DNA from: Dermanyssus gallinae
Taxonomy: Eukaryota > Arthropoda > Arachnida > Mesostigmata > Dermanyssidae
NCBI GenBank assembly: GCA_003439945.1
Contig: QVRM01001786.1
Location: forward strand, 1-64,000
DNA: 64,000 bases
Reading direction: 5' to 3'
Each line of letters begins with the position of its first letter. Position 1 is the stretch's first letter. The notes beneath the pieces are model-generated. The model was not told the origin of the DNA, did not search any database, and worked only from the letters and a program-made list of their open reading frames with translations. Positions 43,515 to 54,154 of the stretch are shown here, in pieces. The position numbers were made by a program, and so were the translations under genes.

Positions 43515-44598
43515 ATATTACCAGTCAGCTTAAGCTGGTTGACAGAAACAGCTTATTAGCATACTAGTACAACAATATTGACGGTTAACTGTCCGTATTG
43601 GGAAGGGGAGCTGAGCAACTGGCGCGATTATACTTTGTCAAAATACCCATGATGTAATAATTAGAAGTATATACGTAGTCTTTTATAGGAGAAAATAAGA
43701 AGTATCCCAGCACCGTACTAGACCGGAACACGTGTCAAGGGATATCTCCACATAGTGGACACCATTCGAGGCATGAGAGACTTAAGAGATTACTTTCTAC
43801 GACCAAATATAAAAATGACATGCATTTGCTGTAAATCTAATATGTGTTCTAACAGTCACTGTATCACCGGGAACCGATACGTAAAACCTGTGTCGTAAAG
43901 TCGCAGTGATGGCCTTTTACCTGCTTCCGAACGTACGGGTGGGCACGCCGCTGTTTGTAAAAGAGCATACGGGTTGACATGGCCAAGTGACAGTGTTTGA
44001 CCATTCAATTAAGTCTATAGTGAAGTACGCCACTCTCTGTTAGATCAATACAGTATTACAATACGCGAAAGGGGGCAGAATGTTCCAGCGCATTTTGTGG
44101 CAGCATTACGATATAGCAAGACGTATAAAAGTGGGCAAACTATACCTGCGCACCTGCAGGCTCTGTTTATGGGCGTTGCAAAACCTCTACTAAATCACAC
44201 GAGTTTCTCATACGTCCGTAATAAAATTGCAATATGAGATTGTGTGACCGGACTGTGACTGGCAGCAGTGGAATGGTGCTATTTAATTAGCAGTAGCAGC
44301 AGCAGTAGCCATTTGTGCCAGGCCACTGGTTCCCGTATTTTCTCTGTCGCCTGATTTTTGACGATCCAGTTCCTAGTGGGAGTGAAATGTGATTGTTCAG
44401 TACGGATTGCCACGGCCAACTATGTAGGTCTCGATAACGTCATCGTTTTGAAGGGGCTCTGCCTTTGTTGATAGACAAAAAGGACGCACATTTGTCACGG
44501 TAGGCTATTACTAACCTACTGAAATCACTACCAACTGTTAAATTTTTCCATTCTGCGATATAAACCATTTTTTAAAGGTATATATATATATACATTAA
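42995..44598 (-). repeat. Large inverted repeat, right arm (about 1.6 kb)
   Basis: Reverse complement of 36894-38487. The inner edge shares TTTAGTTATTTCACG with the complement of the left arm near 38470-38487, and the outer edge ends in (TA)n at about 44578-44592. Without the R2-like insertion the two arms would be separated by only about 220 bp. Confidence 0.9.
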
Positions 44599-47024
44599 GG
44601 GTACTCCTAGTGGCTCCAGGTCAACCTTGTCCACTTCGCGACAGCTCGAAAGTAAGCTAAAAAGGTCAGTTAAATCTATTGACTCAAATTTGTTGTAACA
44701 TGGGCATGAAGAAATCCAGTTCTGGTTGCTTAGAGCGGAGAGCTTCCATATTTCGGTTGGCTGACGCTAGCATACTACCTGAAAGCTCACTAATCTAGCA
44801 GCACTGGAGATATCGTCTTCTTCGCCTTCCGACAGCTTGATCCTCACTCGTCTGGAAAGGTCTTCGTCCAGGTAAGCCATCACGTCAGATCTCTAAGCCT
44901 TAGTCGCGTTGAAAATTCGCGTAGGATCTTTCTGACCCGGACAAACAGGAATTGAACGACGTCTTTCCTAGCCCGAGGAAGTCGCAGCACGACGGAAGCG
45001 AAGGATAACAAAGAGTACCAGGCGTAGAGGCTGTTGTTTTTGGCGACGGTCTCAAAAAGAACTTAATAAGCTTCTCCACAACAGTGGACCGCACGGATTT
45101 GGGTAAGATGCGCAACAGGTTGGCATGGCGCATGTTTTCCTAATATATCAAGCAGGCAAGATTTTTTGCATTTGTCCTTGTTTTCCTCATCAGCAGCCGT
45201 TTTTGGGCGCCCTAAACGTAGTTCACCCTTGGCGCTTGTGCGACCTTTTTAAAGTTCATTATTCCATGCTGACCAAACATTGGGCAGGGTCGCCGTGAAG
45301 CTCGCCTAACTAAGTTTTTACTTGAGTCGAACTCTAACATTTGATTGATAAAAATGCTTGATAACCGCTAAAAACTCATTTTTTACCCTTTTTCCAAATC
45401 ATTTCGATACGTTACATGGAAAAAGCGGTCAAACTAAATTGTAGCCATAATATGTTAATTGCTGGCAAGCAAATAGTTGCCCTTTAAACGCTGAGAGCGC
45501 GCCAAAAGTGATAGTTGCTCATTCTAAACACTTATTACACGCGCCTATGTAGCATGCCTATAAACAGCAATCACGATATCATGTATCAATACAAATTCAA
45601 AGCTTTATTGTACTCTATCAAAAATGAGTAAATGAACTTTGTTTATACATAAGTGCGTGAAACAAACCGCCAGGCACAGCATGTTGTTGATGTTGTCTAA
45701 GGTGGCATATTACAAGGAGCATAACGCCTTCTCACAATCAGACTGAACACTGAATTGAATGGGCAAAACATTATTGCCGTAAGTTAGGTTAGTTTGACTT
45801 TAAAAGGACCCCCTCGCATGCAGCCTTGACGTTGACTAGGCGACTGCACTAGTTCCGGTTGATCTAGTCTCGCAGTGTTCCTCGATTTTAATAACGCTTG
45901 CCTCGATGTCTTCTGGAGAGACTTCAAGGAAACACAAATTGCCACGATAGGCAGACAGTAGGCGTTGCCTTATTAAAAGCAGCTTTAGAACTACGAGGTG
46001 GTCCCCTTTAGATTGTGTCGGCTAAGAGATTTCGCCTGCATATATTCATTTGATGATGACACAATTGACCGACATTTCTTCGTCTTAGAATTGGTCTTAT
46101 GGCCGTCATACCAAACTTGACCGAGTACGCCGCATAACAATCACATTGACAATAAATTATCGGTCGATCAGACCAACAACCAGTAAAGCGGTGATAAGCC
46201 CTTTCTCAACCAGGCAACTACTTAATTTGCTGTGGACAAATTATCTGTTCGTTTATTTATACATGCAGTTCTATTTACAGAGTTGGCAGAGTATCACTTT
46301 CGTTTATCAGATACTGGTTGTCAAGTTATAGATGACCTGGTGCTAATTTAGAAGCTTGATGGCTTTGATTTCTTTTAAGCTTTAGATCGTTGCGTTGCTC
46401 ACAGGTCCAACGATATGTGGTGTTTCGGCGGATGACAATAGATACAGCAACGCGCTCCCTGTGAGTGACGCGCCACATGTGCGCCGAAGTTTATCAATGT
46501 ATAGAAATAGACCTGCAAGGGCCAATCAGAGATAATGCTTACACGTTGACTTCAATGGGTCACCGCCATGGGTCGTTGTTTGGTAAGCTTGAGCGATACT
46601 TCTTTGTGGCGCGAATATCGTTCGCTTGAGGTTACTGTAATTCGTGGCCGTGATTCCTGTTGCCGTCTTTCACCGGCCTGTTTCTTTCAATTCATCGCTG
46701 TCCTCATGTCATATCTGCCGCCGTTTGACTAGCGGACCACTTGTAGTGTTCGAAGGAATGGAGGAATTTCCGTTGGCAATTGAGTTAGTTCAGAAACTAG
46801 ATGGTTTCGCTCTGTGAAGCTAAATCGATCCGTAGGCGGGCTTGGACGTCGGTCGTTGACTGGAGCGCACGCTCTCGCTGTATGGAGGAGGTGCTCCAGC
46901 CAGAGGCAGACCGGAGGGAACATCCATTCGTTGGTAAGACTTGTGAACAGTTGGGTAGATTTTGCCAACTACAGGCTGTGCGGGCGGGTCCAGTTGCTGC
47001 AATCAATCGCAGGGTGTTATACAA

Positions 47025-47061
<37 letters not shown>

Positions 47062-47089
47062 GTCCTGTTAGATACTATACAACCGCTAT
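44599..47089. other. No gene recognised
   Basis: Ordinary-looking DNA. A stretch near 45880-46100 in one plus-strand frame faintly resembles LINE RT text but is too decayed to call. A (TA)n tract is at about 47030-47060. A minus-strand frame at 46968-46729 has no recognised domain. Confidence 0.45.
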
Positions 47090-47096
47090 ATAAAAT

Positions 47097-47100
<4 letters not shown>
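47090..47100. repeat. Target-site duplication of R1-clade LINE, 3' side
   Basis: ATAAAATGGAT, repeated exactly at 52751-52761. Confidence 0.9.

Positions 47101-47153
<53 letters not shown>
47101..47153 (-). repeat. Poly(A) tail of R1-clade LINE
   Basis: 53 uninterrupted T on the plus strand, the A tail of the minus-strand element. Its purity supports a recent insertion. Confidence 0.95.
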
Positions 47154-47156
<3 letters not shown>

Positions 47157-47322
47157 GAGGTAACTGGTAAAATGCGTTATGCACACCGGGCGATGTTGTT
47201 AAAGCCTCGGTAGTGTGGGACTCGCACCCACTAAAATCCAGTCGTCCTCTTTGCCCCTTGACGGGGGGTGGCCGCAGTACTGTCTTCTCGAGATTACTTC
47301 GCCTGGCCACTCTTCTTGCCAT

Positions 47323-50292
47323 TTAGGCTGCTCGGCTTTGTGCGGCGGTTATTTTCGCCTCAGAGATACCTTGTGCGAATCTTCTTACTAGAATCCAGGA
47401 TTTGTGATCTTTGAGGAGCGCCTCTACAAGGGCCTGGCATGTCAGGGGGTTCTGCAGTCCTAGGTTCCGGGACAATAGCTCTCGCTCAGTGTCGAAGAAG
47501 GAGCACCGCTCATAGCAGTGCCTAACATCATCCGGCTCCCCCGAGTTGCACATGCGGCATACAGGGGAGTCAGTTTTACCGATGCGGTGTAGGTACTGCT
47601 GAAAACAGGCACCATGGCCTGTTAACAGTTGCGCGAGTGGGTAGGTAAGCGAGCCGTGTTTGAGGCTGTACCATTTTTTAAGATCAGGAAGTATTGATCT
47701 TGTCCAATATCCAGGATGGCCCGGCTGGATTGCTTCCCATTGCTGGCTCCATTCGCTTAGTGTGTCGGTTCTGCTGACTAGTGTGCCCTCCGTCAGAACG
47801 TTGGTTACAGGGCTTCTTGATGCCAATTCTTTTACTCTCAAGTCCCAGGGAATTTGTCTGGAGAGTACTTGTACAGCTGCTGTGGAGGCCGTGCGACTTG
47901 CTCGTGTTAGGTTAAGCGCCATAGGTCTTTGGGTCTTGTTGAGGAGGCGACGTGTTGTAGCTCTTGTAGTAGTGCGCTTCCATAAGGGTGCGGCGTATAG
48001 CATGATGCTGTCTATTACTGATGCTAAGAGTCGGCGCCGAGAGTCGCTTGCCCCTCTGGTCCGTGGGAGGATTTTCCGTAACTCTGCTGAGGCTTTGGCT
48101 GCTTTTTTAGCTGCATAGCGCACATGAGGTGTTCCTGTGAGAGCTCTATCCAGGATCACGCCCAGGTACTTGACCACGGGCGTGGGTGTTATTGGATGGC
48201 CTTCCAGGTGTAAATTTAGGTTGCGTGGAGGACGCTTCAGTCCGTTTAGAAGGATTGCTTCCGTTTTTTGTGAAGCCAGTTCGAGGCCAAGCGTGCGGAG
48301 GTGTTGTCGGATATCCGCCAAGGCTCCGTTGGCTGTACCTTCGAGCAAATCCTCGTCACTGGCGGTAACGATCAGTGCCAGATCGTCTGCGTAGGCAATA
48401 GAAAAAACTCCCGGGGGATGCGGCAGTCTTAGTACTCCATCATAGGTTATGTTCCACAGGGTTGGTCCCAGTACAGATCCTTGGGGAACCCCGGCAGTGA
48501 CGGCGTAGTCCACTCCATCGTATGTAGATGCTCGGTCCTTTAGATACGACGCTAGGATACGTCGTAGGTAGGGAGACACGCCTTTATTTCCAAGTGCTTG
48601 GTTTATGGCGTCCCACGAGAGCGTATTAAATGCGTTTTTGACATCAATAAGGACGGCAAGGCAGTGCGCCCGGTTTGCGATAGGTGAATTTCTTTGTGTT
48701 TCAGCTATGTTTAGAACTTTGCTGATAGCCGAGTGTGTGGAGTGCCCGGCGCGGAAACCATGCTGGTTTTCTGACAGCGCCTTCTTGTCTTCTAATTCTG
48801 TAACTAGTCGCCCGTTAATAATATGCTCAGCTGCCTTGGATAGGCAGGAGAGCATGCTTATAGGGCGGTATGCTGAGGGGTCTCCTTGTGGCTTCCCGGG
48901 TTTCGGGATAAGGGTAAGGCGTGCCGTTTTCCAAGGCTTTGGGTATTCTCCGCTGGTGAGAATTGTGTCCATCATGCGTTTGAATACCTTTGGATGGTTC
49001 TTTAAGAGTACGCGTACTGCTTGAGGGGGGACAGCATCTGGGCCCGGCGCTTTCCCTGGTCGTATGCGTTCAGCCACTATTCTGATCTCTTGAATTGAGA
49101 TTGGCTCGAAGGAAAGATCTGAGGTTTCTTCAAAGACTACCGACTCCGGCAATGGTCTTTGTGGAAAGAGCGCATTTACAATCGGTCGCGCCACTTCTAC
49201 AGGTAAAGGCGGCTGTGCGTGGCGCATTTTTTTTCGCACAATCATGTATCCTTTGCCCCAAGGGTTTCCCTCGACCTCCTCACCCAGAGAGATCCAGTGG
49301 TCTTTTTTACTAACCTTAATGGCTTTATGTAAGGCTCTTCGTGCTTCTTTATACTTTTCCCATAGGTAGAAGAGTTCTCGTCGGTACCTTGCTCTGCGGC
49401 GCGTGCATACTCGCCGTATGCGGTGGCAGGCCCTTCGCTTTTCGGCAATCCGATTATTCCACCAGTAGCACGGTGGTCGATTGGCTGTCTTAGGGTGTGG
49501 GCGGGAGCTGGACTCTCGGCAGGCTTCCTCTAGTAGTGTAGAGATTTCTGCTGCCGAGCATTCAGTGAGGTTATGTACTTTTCTTCTTAATGCTTTCTGC
49601 AGGCGGGTATAATTTAGCCTGGGAAAACGTTGCGGTTTTGTAGGACGATGAAGCTGGGAAGAAGTTAGATTGACAGAGAAGGTTACGTAGAGATGGTCGG
49701 ATAGAGTTTCTGCTTCCTCGTGAATCCTCCAGTCGGTTACTCGGTGCGATAGTCTCTCTGATGCAAATGTCAGGTCTAATGTTGATTTGTGCCTGCCATT
49801 ATCAAAGGTGTATCCCTGGGTGTTCATGAGTTGTAGATCCGCCCGGGTTGCCCATTCTAGCAGGATCTCTCCCTTCCTTGATGAGGACCTGCTTCCCCAC
49901 AGACTGTGGGCCGCATTGAAGTCCCCTCCCACAATCGCCTTTCGGTGACCGCGAGCGCTCATGCTGAGGTCCAGTTCTTCAAGGAAGTCCTCGTATTCCT
50001 GTAGGGTGGAGTTCGGAGAGATATAGACTGAGTAGATCGCGAAGTCGTAAGTGGTAATAAAGGAGAAGTGGGTCCCCTGTCCCACTGACGTGGGCGAGTA
50101 TCTTGTAGGAAATACCTTGATCGAAGCGGATTTGTTACCAGCGTGGGGCCCGGGTTGAGAAAGCTGTGTGGTAGGGGTCTCGGAGAGAAGCAGGATTTCT
50201 ATGTCGTTTTCGGTTGCGAATTGGGACGCCAGATCGTATGCTCTGGGGGCTCTACGGAGGTTTATTTGCAGTATTTTAATTTTGCTGGTCAT
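47323..50292 (-). CDS. R1-clade LINE ORF2: APE endonuclease and reverse transcriptase
   Basis: 989 codons, intact. APE-type endonuclease in residues 1-210: QINL (9-12), LSE with Glu38, GGDFNA at 122-127 and SDH at 198-200, all catalytic landmarks. RT: RPGKAPGPDAV (411-421), LIPKPGKPQGDPSAYRPI, VKNAFN (551-556), GVPQGSVLGPTLW and YADD at 634-637. Near the end is a C..C.......H....C zinc motif (CRMCNSGEPDDVRHCYERC) typical of R1-type ORF2. It nicks DNA and copies its own RNA. Its ATG overlaps the end of ORF1 by 17 nt in another frame, so translation probably uses reinitiation or coupling. Confidence 0.93.
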   Translation of the reverse strand: MTSKIKILQINLRRAPRAYDLASQFATENDIEILLLSETPTTQLSQPGPHAGNKSASIKVFPTRYSPTSVGQGTHFSFITTYDFAIYSVYISPNSTLQEYEDFLEELDLSMSARGHRKAIVGGDFNAAHSLWGSRSSSRKGEILLEWATRADLQLMNTQGYTFDNGRHKSTLDLTFASERLSHRVTDWRIHEEAETLSDHLYVTFSVNLTSSQLHRPTKPQRFPRLNYTRLQKALRRKVHNLTECSAAEISTLLEEACRESSSRPHPKTANRPPCYWWNNRIAEKRRACHRIRRVCTRRRARYRRELFYLWEKYKEARRALHKAIKVSKKDHWISLGEEVEGNPWGKGYMIVRKKMRHAQPPLPVEVARPIVNALFPQRPLPESVVFEETSDLSFEPISIQEIRIVAERIRPGKAPGPDAVPPQAVRVLLKNHPKVFKRMMDTILTSGEYPKPWKTARLTLIPKPGKPQGDPSAYRPISMLSCLSKAAEHIINGRLVTELEDKKALSENQHGFRAGHSTHSAISKVLNIAETQRNSPIANRAHCLAVLIDVKNAFNTLSWDAINQALGNKGVSPYLRRILASYLKDRASTYDGVDYAVTAGVPQGSVLGPTLWNITYDGVLRLPHPPGVFSIAYADDLALIVTASDEDLLEGTANGALADIRQHLRTLGLELASQKTEAILLNGLKRPPRNLNLHLEGHPITPTPVVKYLGVILDRALTGTPHVRYAAKKAAKASAELRKILPRTRGASDSRRRLLASVIDSIMLYAAPLWKRTTTRATTRRLLNKTQRPMALNLTRASRTASTAAVQVLSRQIPWDLRVKELASRSPVTNVLTEGTLVSRTDTLSEWSQQWEAIQPGHPGYWTRSILPDLKKWYSLKHGSLTYPLAQLLTGHGACFQQYLHRIGKTDSPVCRMCNSGEPDDVRHCYERCSFFDTERELLSRNLGLQNPLTCQALVEALLKDHKSWILVRRFAQGISEAKITAAQSRAA

Positions 50293-52216
50293 TTTGATTG
50301 TGGCTTACTCGGAGGTTTGTAACCCGTTGTCTATATGCTGGGCATTGCGTTGTAGTGGCGTAGTGTCCATCTACGTTGCATACGTAGCACCTACTATTGG
50401 CCGTGCAGCTCTTTGCGACGTGTCCTTGTCCTCCGCATTTGAAGCAGCGAGGTTGGGTTGGTCGGGCTGCGGTACAGTCCCTGGCCGTGTGGTTAAAGCT
50501 CAGGCACAGTGAGCACTGCGGTACCGAGACCATTTCGTCTATGCGGCACCGAGTCCAACCAAGGTGTATATGTCTTTGACGTAGCAATCTTTGGGCTTCC
50601 TCTGGTGGCATTTTAACAATGCACGAGAAGTCGCCCGCCCGGGTTTTCTTTAGCGGACTTAAGGTAAAAGCCATTTCCGGTGCTCCGTTCTTGGTAAGCG
50701 CTTTGAGGATGTCTTTCGGCTCGATGGACTCATCTAGGTCCCGGATTATCATAGCCTTGGTCTGTGAGACCGCTTGGGCTGTCGCTTCCAAAGACGCCTT
50801 CTCCTTTATGTGCTGAAGAAATCTGCCGGTGGCATCGGGAGTAGTCCCTTGCACGATCAGTCGGATTTCGCCTGTAGCTGTTCTTGAGGCTCTTTTAACA
50901 TCCACTCCAGCTGTCGCTGGATCAATGTTGTTCCTGAGTGCACGTAGGGCTTCAGCATAGGATGCATTGCCTGACTTCACGACAACTGCAAAGGTAGAGT
51001 CAGGCTTCTTTCTCTTCTTTTTGTCGTGAGCCTCTTCTATTTTCCGGCCTTTAACTCGGATTTCCACGGTCATTCCTGGATGTTTCGCGAGGGCTTGTTC
51101 TAATACTTTTCTCAACAGAGTAATATCGGCTGTTGCCGGGATGGCCACTGCCGCTGCCTGGATGTCTCTAGTTCTAAGGAAGCCGCAGAGACTGGTTGCT
51201 GCCTCTCTCAGGACTTGCAAAGAAAAATCATTTTCGTTTTCTTCAGTATGCGGGATCATCCGTGCGTAGAGTGCTCGTGTTGGAGCTGGAGTGTTTTCAA
51301 CTCCCTCGATTGTTAGGATGTCCCGATTTTGCAGGAAAATAGTCTTCCCTTCCTTAAGGTGCGGCAATGCATCCTGCAGTCCAGGGAACTGCGGCGATAG
51401 TCTGTTTATAAGGCGTTCGTCTTTGTCGGACTTTTGTGAAAGCAGTAAGGCTCTTGCTGGGGCCTTGTCAGCTAAAATACTTGCTTTACTGAGGCTGGTG
51501 CTAGTATAAGTGCGCGCCGGCCACTCCCTTTGCATGAGGTCTGCATATTGTTCGTCGGTTAGTTCCTCTTTAACGAGAAGGCCGTGTATCTCTGCAGCTA
51601 TAAATTCCTCTGGCGGCGGGAGAGGTGCAAGCTCTGGGAGTGGGTCGGTATTTGTTTCGACGGACTGTCCCTTTGTTCTGGCGGGAGTGAAACCTACGTC
51701 AAGCGCTCTACGGCAGATTTCACGTATATTTAGGCCCATAGTTCGCACTGCTTTAGAGATTTGCAGGTGCGTAGTTCGGTGTTTGCTGACTAGTTGTTCT
51801 ATGTCGGCCACTGACGTCAGTAGGAACTGTAGGTCTTTTTCGTTTACATAGCTAGGCGAAGGAGGCTCTTCTTGCTCAGGACTAGTAGGCGCGCGGGTTT
51901 TCTTCTCTGATTCAGGAGTGTAGCTAGCTTTTCTCTTAAGGGAGGCAGATCTAGGCTCGCTCTGAGTGTCCATAGCTTCGTCTGGGAGTGTTGCTTCCTC
52001 AGGTTTTGCTACTGGTAGAGGCGGCTGTTCCTGAGCCTGTTTTGTCTGGAGGCTCGCTTGTCGATTCAGAGCGCGAGAGTTGCGTCTACTGAATTGTGAC
52101 GCAGGTCTCCATGCTTCCTCAAGCATGCTAGAGAGTTCCTCGTCATGTAACTCTTGAGTAGCTGAGGGCCCTGTCGGGCTGCCGCCAGAGGCGGCCATCA
52201 CGGAGGGGGGTGGCAA
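50276..52216 (-). CDS. R1-clade LINE ORF1 (gag-like, CCHC knuckles)
   Basis: 646 codons, intact. The N-terminal third is low-complexity, Ser/Pro/Glu-rich with basic patches (RSASLKRKASYTPESEKK). The middle is helical. The C-terminal third has a conserved gag-like domain (LVQGTTPDATGRFL) and three zinc knuckles: CSLCLSFNHTARDC, CFKCGGQGHVAKSC and CYVCNVDGHYATTTQC. It binds the element RNA to form the transposition particle. The start follows a short GC-rich leader; the stop TAA is embedded in the ORF2 start region. Confidence 0.92.
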   Translation of the reverse strand: MPPPSVMAASGGSPTGPSATQELHDEELSSMLEEAWRPASQFSRRNSRALNRQASLQTKQAQEQPPLPVAKPEEATLPDEAMDTQSEPRSASLKRKASYTPESEKKTRAPTSPEQEEPPSPSYVNEKDLQFLLTSVADIEQLVSKHRTTHLQISKAVRTMGLNIREICRRALDVGFTPARTKGQSVETNTDPLPELAPLPPPEEFIAAEIHGLLVKEELTDEQYADLMQREWPARTYTSTSLSKASILADKAPARALLLSQKSDKDERLINRLSPQFPGLQDALPHLKEGKTIFLQNRDILTIEGVENTPAPTRALYARMIPHTEENENDFSLQVLREAATSLCGFLRTRDIQAAAVAIPATADITLLRKVLEQALAKHPGMTVEIRVKGRKIEEAHDKKKRKKPDSTFAVVVKSGNASYAEALRALRNNIDPATAGVDVKRASRTATGEIRLIVQGTTPDATGRFLQHIKEKASLEATAQAVSQTKAMIIRDLDESIEPKDILKALTKNGAPEMAFTLSPLKKTRAGDFSCIVKMPPEEAQRLLRQRHIHLGWTRCRIDEMVSVPQCSLCLSFNHTARDCTAARPTQPRCFKCGGQGHVAKSCTANSRCYVCNVDGHYATTTQCPAYRQRVTNLRVSHNQNDQQN

Positions 52217-52384
52217 GACTGAGACCTGCCGGGCTTAAGTCTTGAGTCGCCGAGTCTGTGCTCAGCTACTCCCGTCCTTCAGTTAGCAAAAGTGCGTGTA
52301 TTACCCGCACTTGCTAATCTGTCGACTTGGAGTCGTTTCGCAACGTTTAAGTTTTGGCGCGCTTCCGCTCTCGAGTTATCGCGT

Positions 52385-52550
52385 ACGTGGCGCCGTTCGA
52401 GTTGCTGCACGCGGCGGTGTTTCGAAATTGTACGCGGCGGTGTTTCGAAATTGCACGCGGCGGTGTTTCGAAATTGTACGTGGCGGCGCTTCGATTCTGC
52501 ACGTAACGGCGTTCGAATTGCCGCACGTGGTGCCGTTCGAATTGCCGTCT
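52385..52550 (-). promoter_or_regulatory. 23-bp tandem repeats in R1-clade LINE 5' UTR
   Basis: About seven units of 23 bp built on a GCGGCGGTGTTTCGAAATTG core, the middle three nearly identical and the outer ones diverged. Repeats in LINE 5' UTRs often carry internal promoter activity. Position and period are seen in the sequence; promoter function is inferred. Confidence 0.6.
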
Positions 52551-52750
52551 CTTACACTAAGTATTAGACAGTATGAAGTTGGAAATTTCTCACCCGCGTA
52601 GTCGTTGCTGTCGTAGATGAGTAGTCCGGAACTTGGTGCTGACCTGAGGTGTCGGGAGTAGTGGTTGCGTTTGCCGCAGATGCGACAGGCTCCCACTATC
52701 ACCCTTTATCACGGAGCACTCACAAAACACGTCCGTACGCTACGGCGGTC

Positions 52751-52761
52751 ATAAAATGGAT
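52751..52761. repeat. Target-site duplication of R1-clade LINE, 5' side
   Basis: ATAAAATGGAT, identical to 47090-47100. A TA-rich microsatellite (52761-52802) follows. Confidence 0.9.
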
Positions 52762-52771
52762 TATATATATG

Positions 52772-52805
<34 letters not shown>

Positions 52806-53101
52806 GGTGGTAGTCTCCCGACGACACGACACATCGAGTGAGAAGATACGAAATGTTTATTCCTTGTGCAAATCAGTGATTTACAAGAGGAACGACTACG
52901 TCTATTGTTAACTACATTAACTAACGAGAGAAGACCCAATGACGTAAAGGAAGCACTAGTTGTGTCTGATGTATATGTTCATAATTTTACCCAACCAGGG
53001 TGTTAGTAAACCATAATAATAATAATAATATTAACTAACGTGGATGTTTGCGGATACTAGTAAAGTAATTAACCGAACTAAACGAAACGCCGATAACTTA
53101 C
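52762..53101. other. No gene recognised; intron or 3' flank of CUB-LDLa gene
   Basis: Contains TA-rich and (AAT)n runs. The donor GTAAGT at 53101-53096 shows the CUB-LDLa gene continues leftward, but no further exon was recognised before the LINE at 52750. Confidence 0.5.
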
Positions 53102-53271
53102 CGAGACGTACTGAAACACGCGTTTGGGCGGTGTGACGATAATGGTGGTCGATTTGGACGTCGTTTTGCGGCAGCTCTTAAAGCAGCACTGGTAGATGCA
53201 GAAGCACATCGATAGTAAGCCGGACAGACACCCAAATGCAGCAATGAGCGGCCAGTTGCGAGCAAAAAAAC
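53102..53271 (-). CDS. CUB-LDLa membrane protein, exon 5: transmembrane helix and tail start
   Basis: Begins after TTCGTAG and ends before GTAAGT (53101-53096). Enters in phase 1 and leaves in phase 0. Encodes FFARNWPLIAAFGCLSGLLS and a cysteine-rich membrane-exit region (MCFCIYQCCFKSC), then a basic, Ser/Thr-rich cytoplasmic start (RKTTSKSTTIIVTPPKRVFQ). The membrane segment follows the LDLa exon with matching phase. The clustered Cys next to the membrane could be palmitoylated (inference). The rest of the tail was not located. Confidence 0.75.
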
Positions 53272-53912
53272 CTACGAATGATGGAATGAAACAGAAAGAG
53301 GCAAAGTGAGAAAAACTCTCTGAATGCGGGTTGATCGGACACTTTGCTGCTAATTCTTAGATCCACAAGCAATTGCTATGATAATTCACAACACCAGATA
53401 TAGCACAATTAGAAAAAAACAACAACAACACCAACAACAAACAAACAACAACCATAAACTCGACTGCCATAACAAATACAACACCAGCAGCAGCACCGAC
53501 AACAACAATGTGATAGCTACGAAACATCCCTATCATTATTATCGTCAATCGACCCACCCTCGTAATCTCACACATGATTTAGTTACACACCAGATTGGGT
53601 AAAATATACAATAGTACGATCGATATCACTACAGTCTCGCAATGATATTAATATTAAAAATCGTTCAGTACCAGCTTTGTTAGAGAGGGGATTGCATTAC
53701 ACTCACTGCCATGATATCTTACACATATACCATAACAATATTTACAAACACATGTGTCACAGGGTTCATGGCAAGCGTCTTTCCGACATAGGAGGTGATG
53801 AAAACCGTGCTCAGCAAAGCGGGTGGTCATGTGCCTGTGGGTACCTCCTCTCGTAATCTGTGGGTTGATGTTTGCCGACAACCGGTTTTTATGTAGCCTA
53901 GGGAACACTTAC

Positions 53913-54041
53913 TGCAGCGGAGTTCGTCGCTCATATCACCACAGTTGTCGTGGCCGTCACAGCGAAATCCATCCCAGACGCAAAGGCCATTGTCGCACAT
54001 CCACTCTTTGCTGGTCGTGTTGCAGTGCTGGTTCAAGAGAG
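53913..54041 (-). CDS. CUB-LDLa membrane protein, exon 4: LDL-receptor class A domain
   Basis: 129 nt, phase 1 at both ends, acceptor TGTGCAG and donor GTAAGT (53912-53907). It encodes one complete LDLa module with six Cys and the calcium-binding end CDGHDNCGDMSDELRC. LDLa modules bind calcium and protein ligands outside the cell. CNTTS holds an N-glycosylation sequon. The symmetric phase fits an exon-shuffled domain. Confidence 0.92.
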
Positions 54042-54129
54042 CTGCACACCCACAAGACGCAACGAAAGCAATCGGAGGCCGCCGAGAACAAACACCGTTC
54101 GTGTCGCATGCATATCAGGAGGAAAGCGC

Positions 54130-54154
54130 ATATTATTATTATTATTATTATTAA
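54130..54154. repeat. (ATT)n microsatellite
   Basis: About eight ATT units in intron 3 of the CUB-LDLa gene. Confidence 0.85.

Larger units (their letters stand above)
47101..52750 (-). mobile_element. Full-length R1-clade LINE, probably young
   Basis: A 5650-bp minus-strand element with an exact 11-bp target duplication, a 53-nt poly(A) tail (plus-strand T run 47101-47153), a 3' UTR of about 170 bp, two open ORFs and a 5' UTR of about 530 bp with 23-bp tandem repeats. Nothing is visibly broken, which suggests a recent, potentially active insertion. It lies in the same orientation as the CUB-LDLa gene, about 350 bp downstream of that gene's last recognised exon. Confidence 0.93.

Noticed and set aside
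36894..44598. LTR retrotransposon (arms as LTRs)
   Set aside because: The arms are inverted, not direct, and no gag/protease/integrase is present.
45880..46100. LINE RT relic
   Set aside because: Only a faint motif-like match; too decayed to support.
46797..47186. Lys-rich minus-strand frame and Phe-rich plus-strand frame
   Set aside because: Both are translations of the LINE poly(A) tail and a TA tract.
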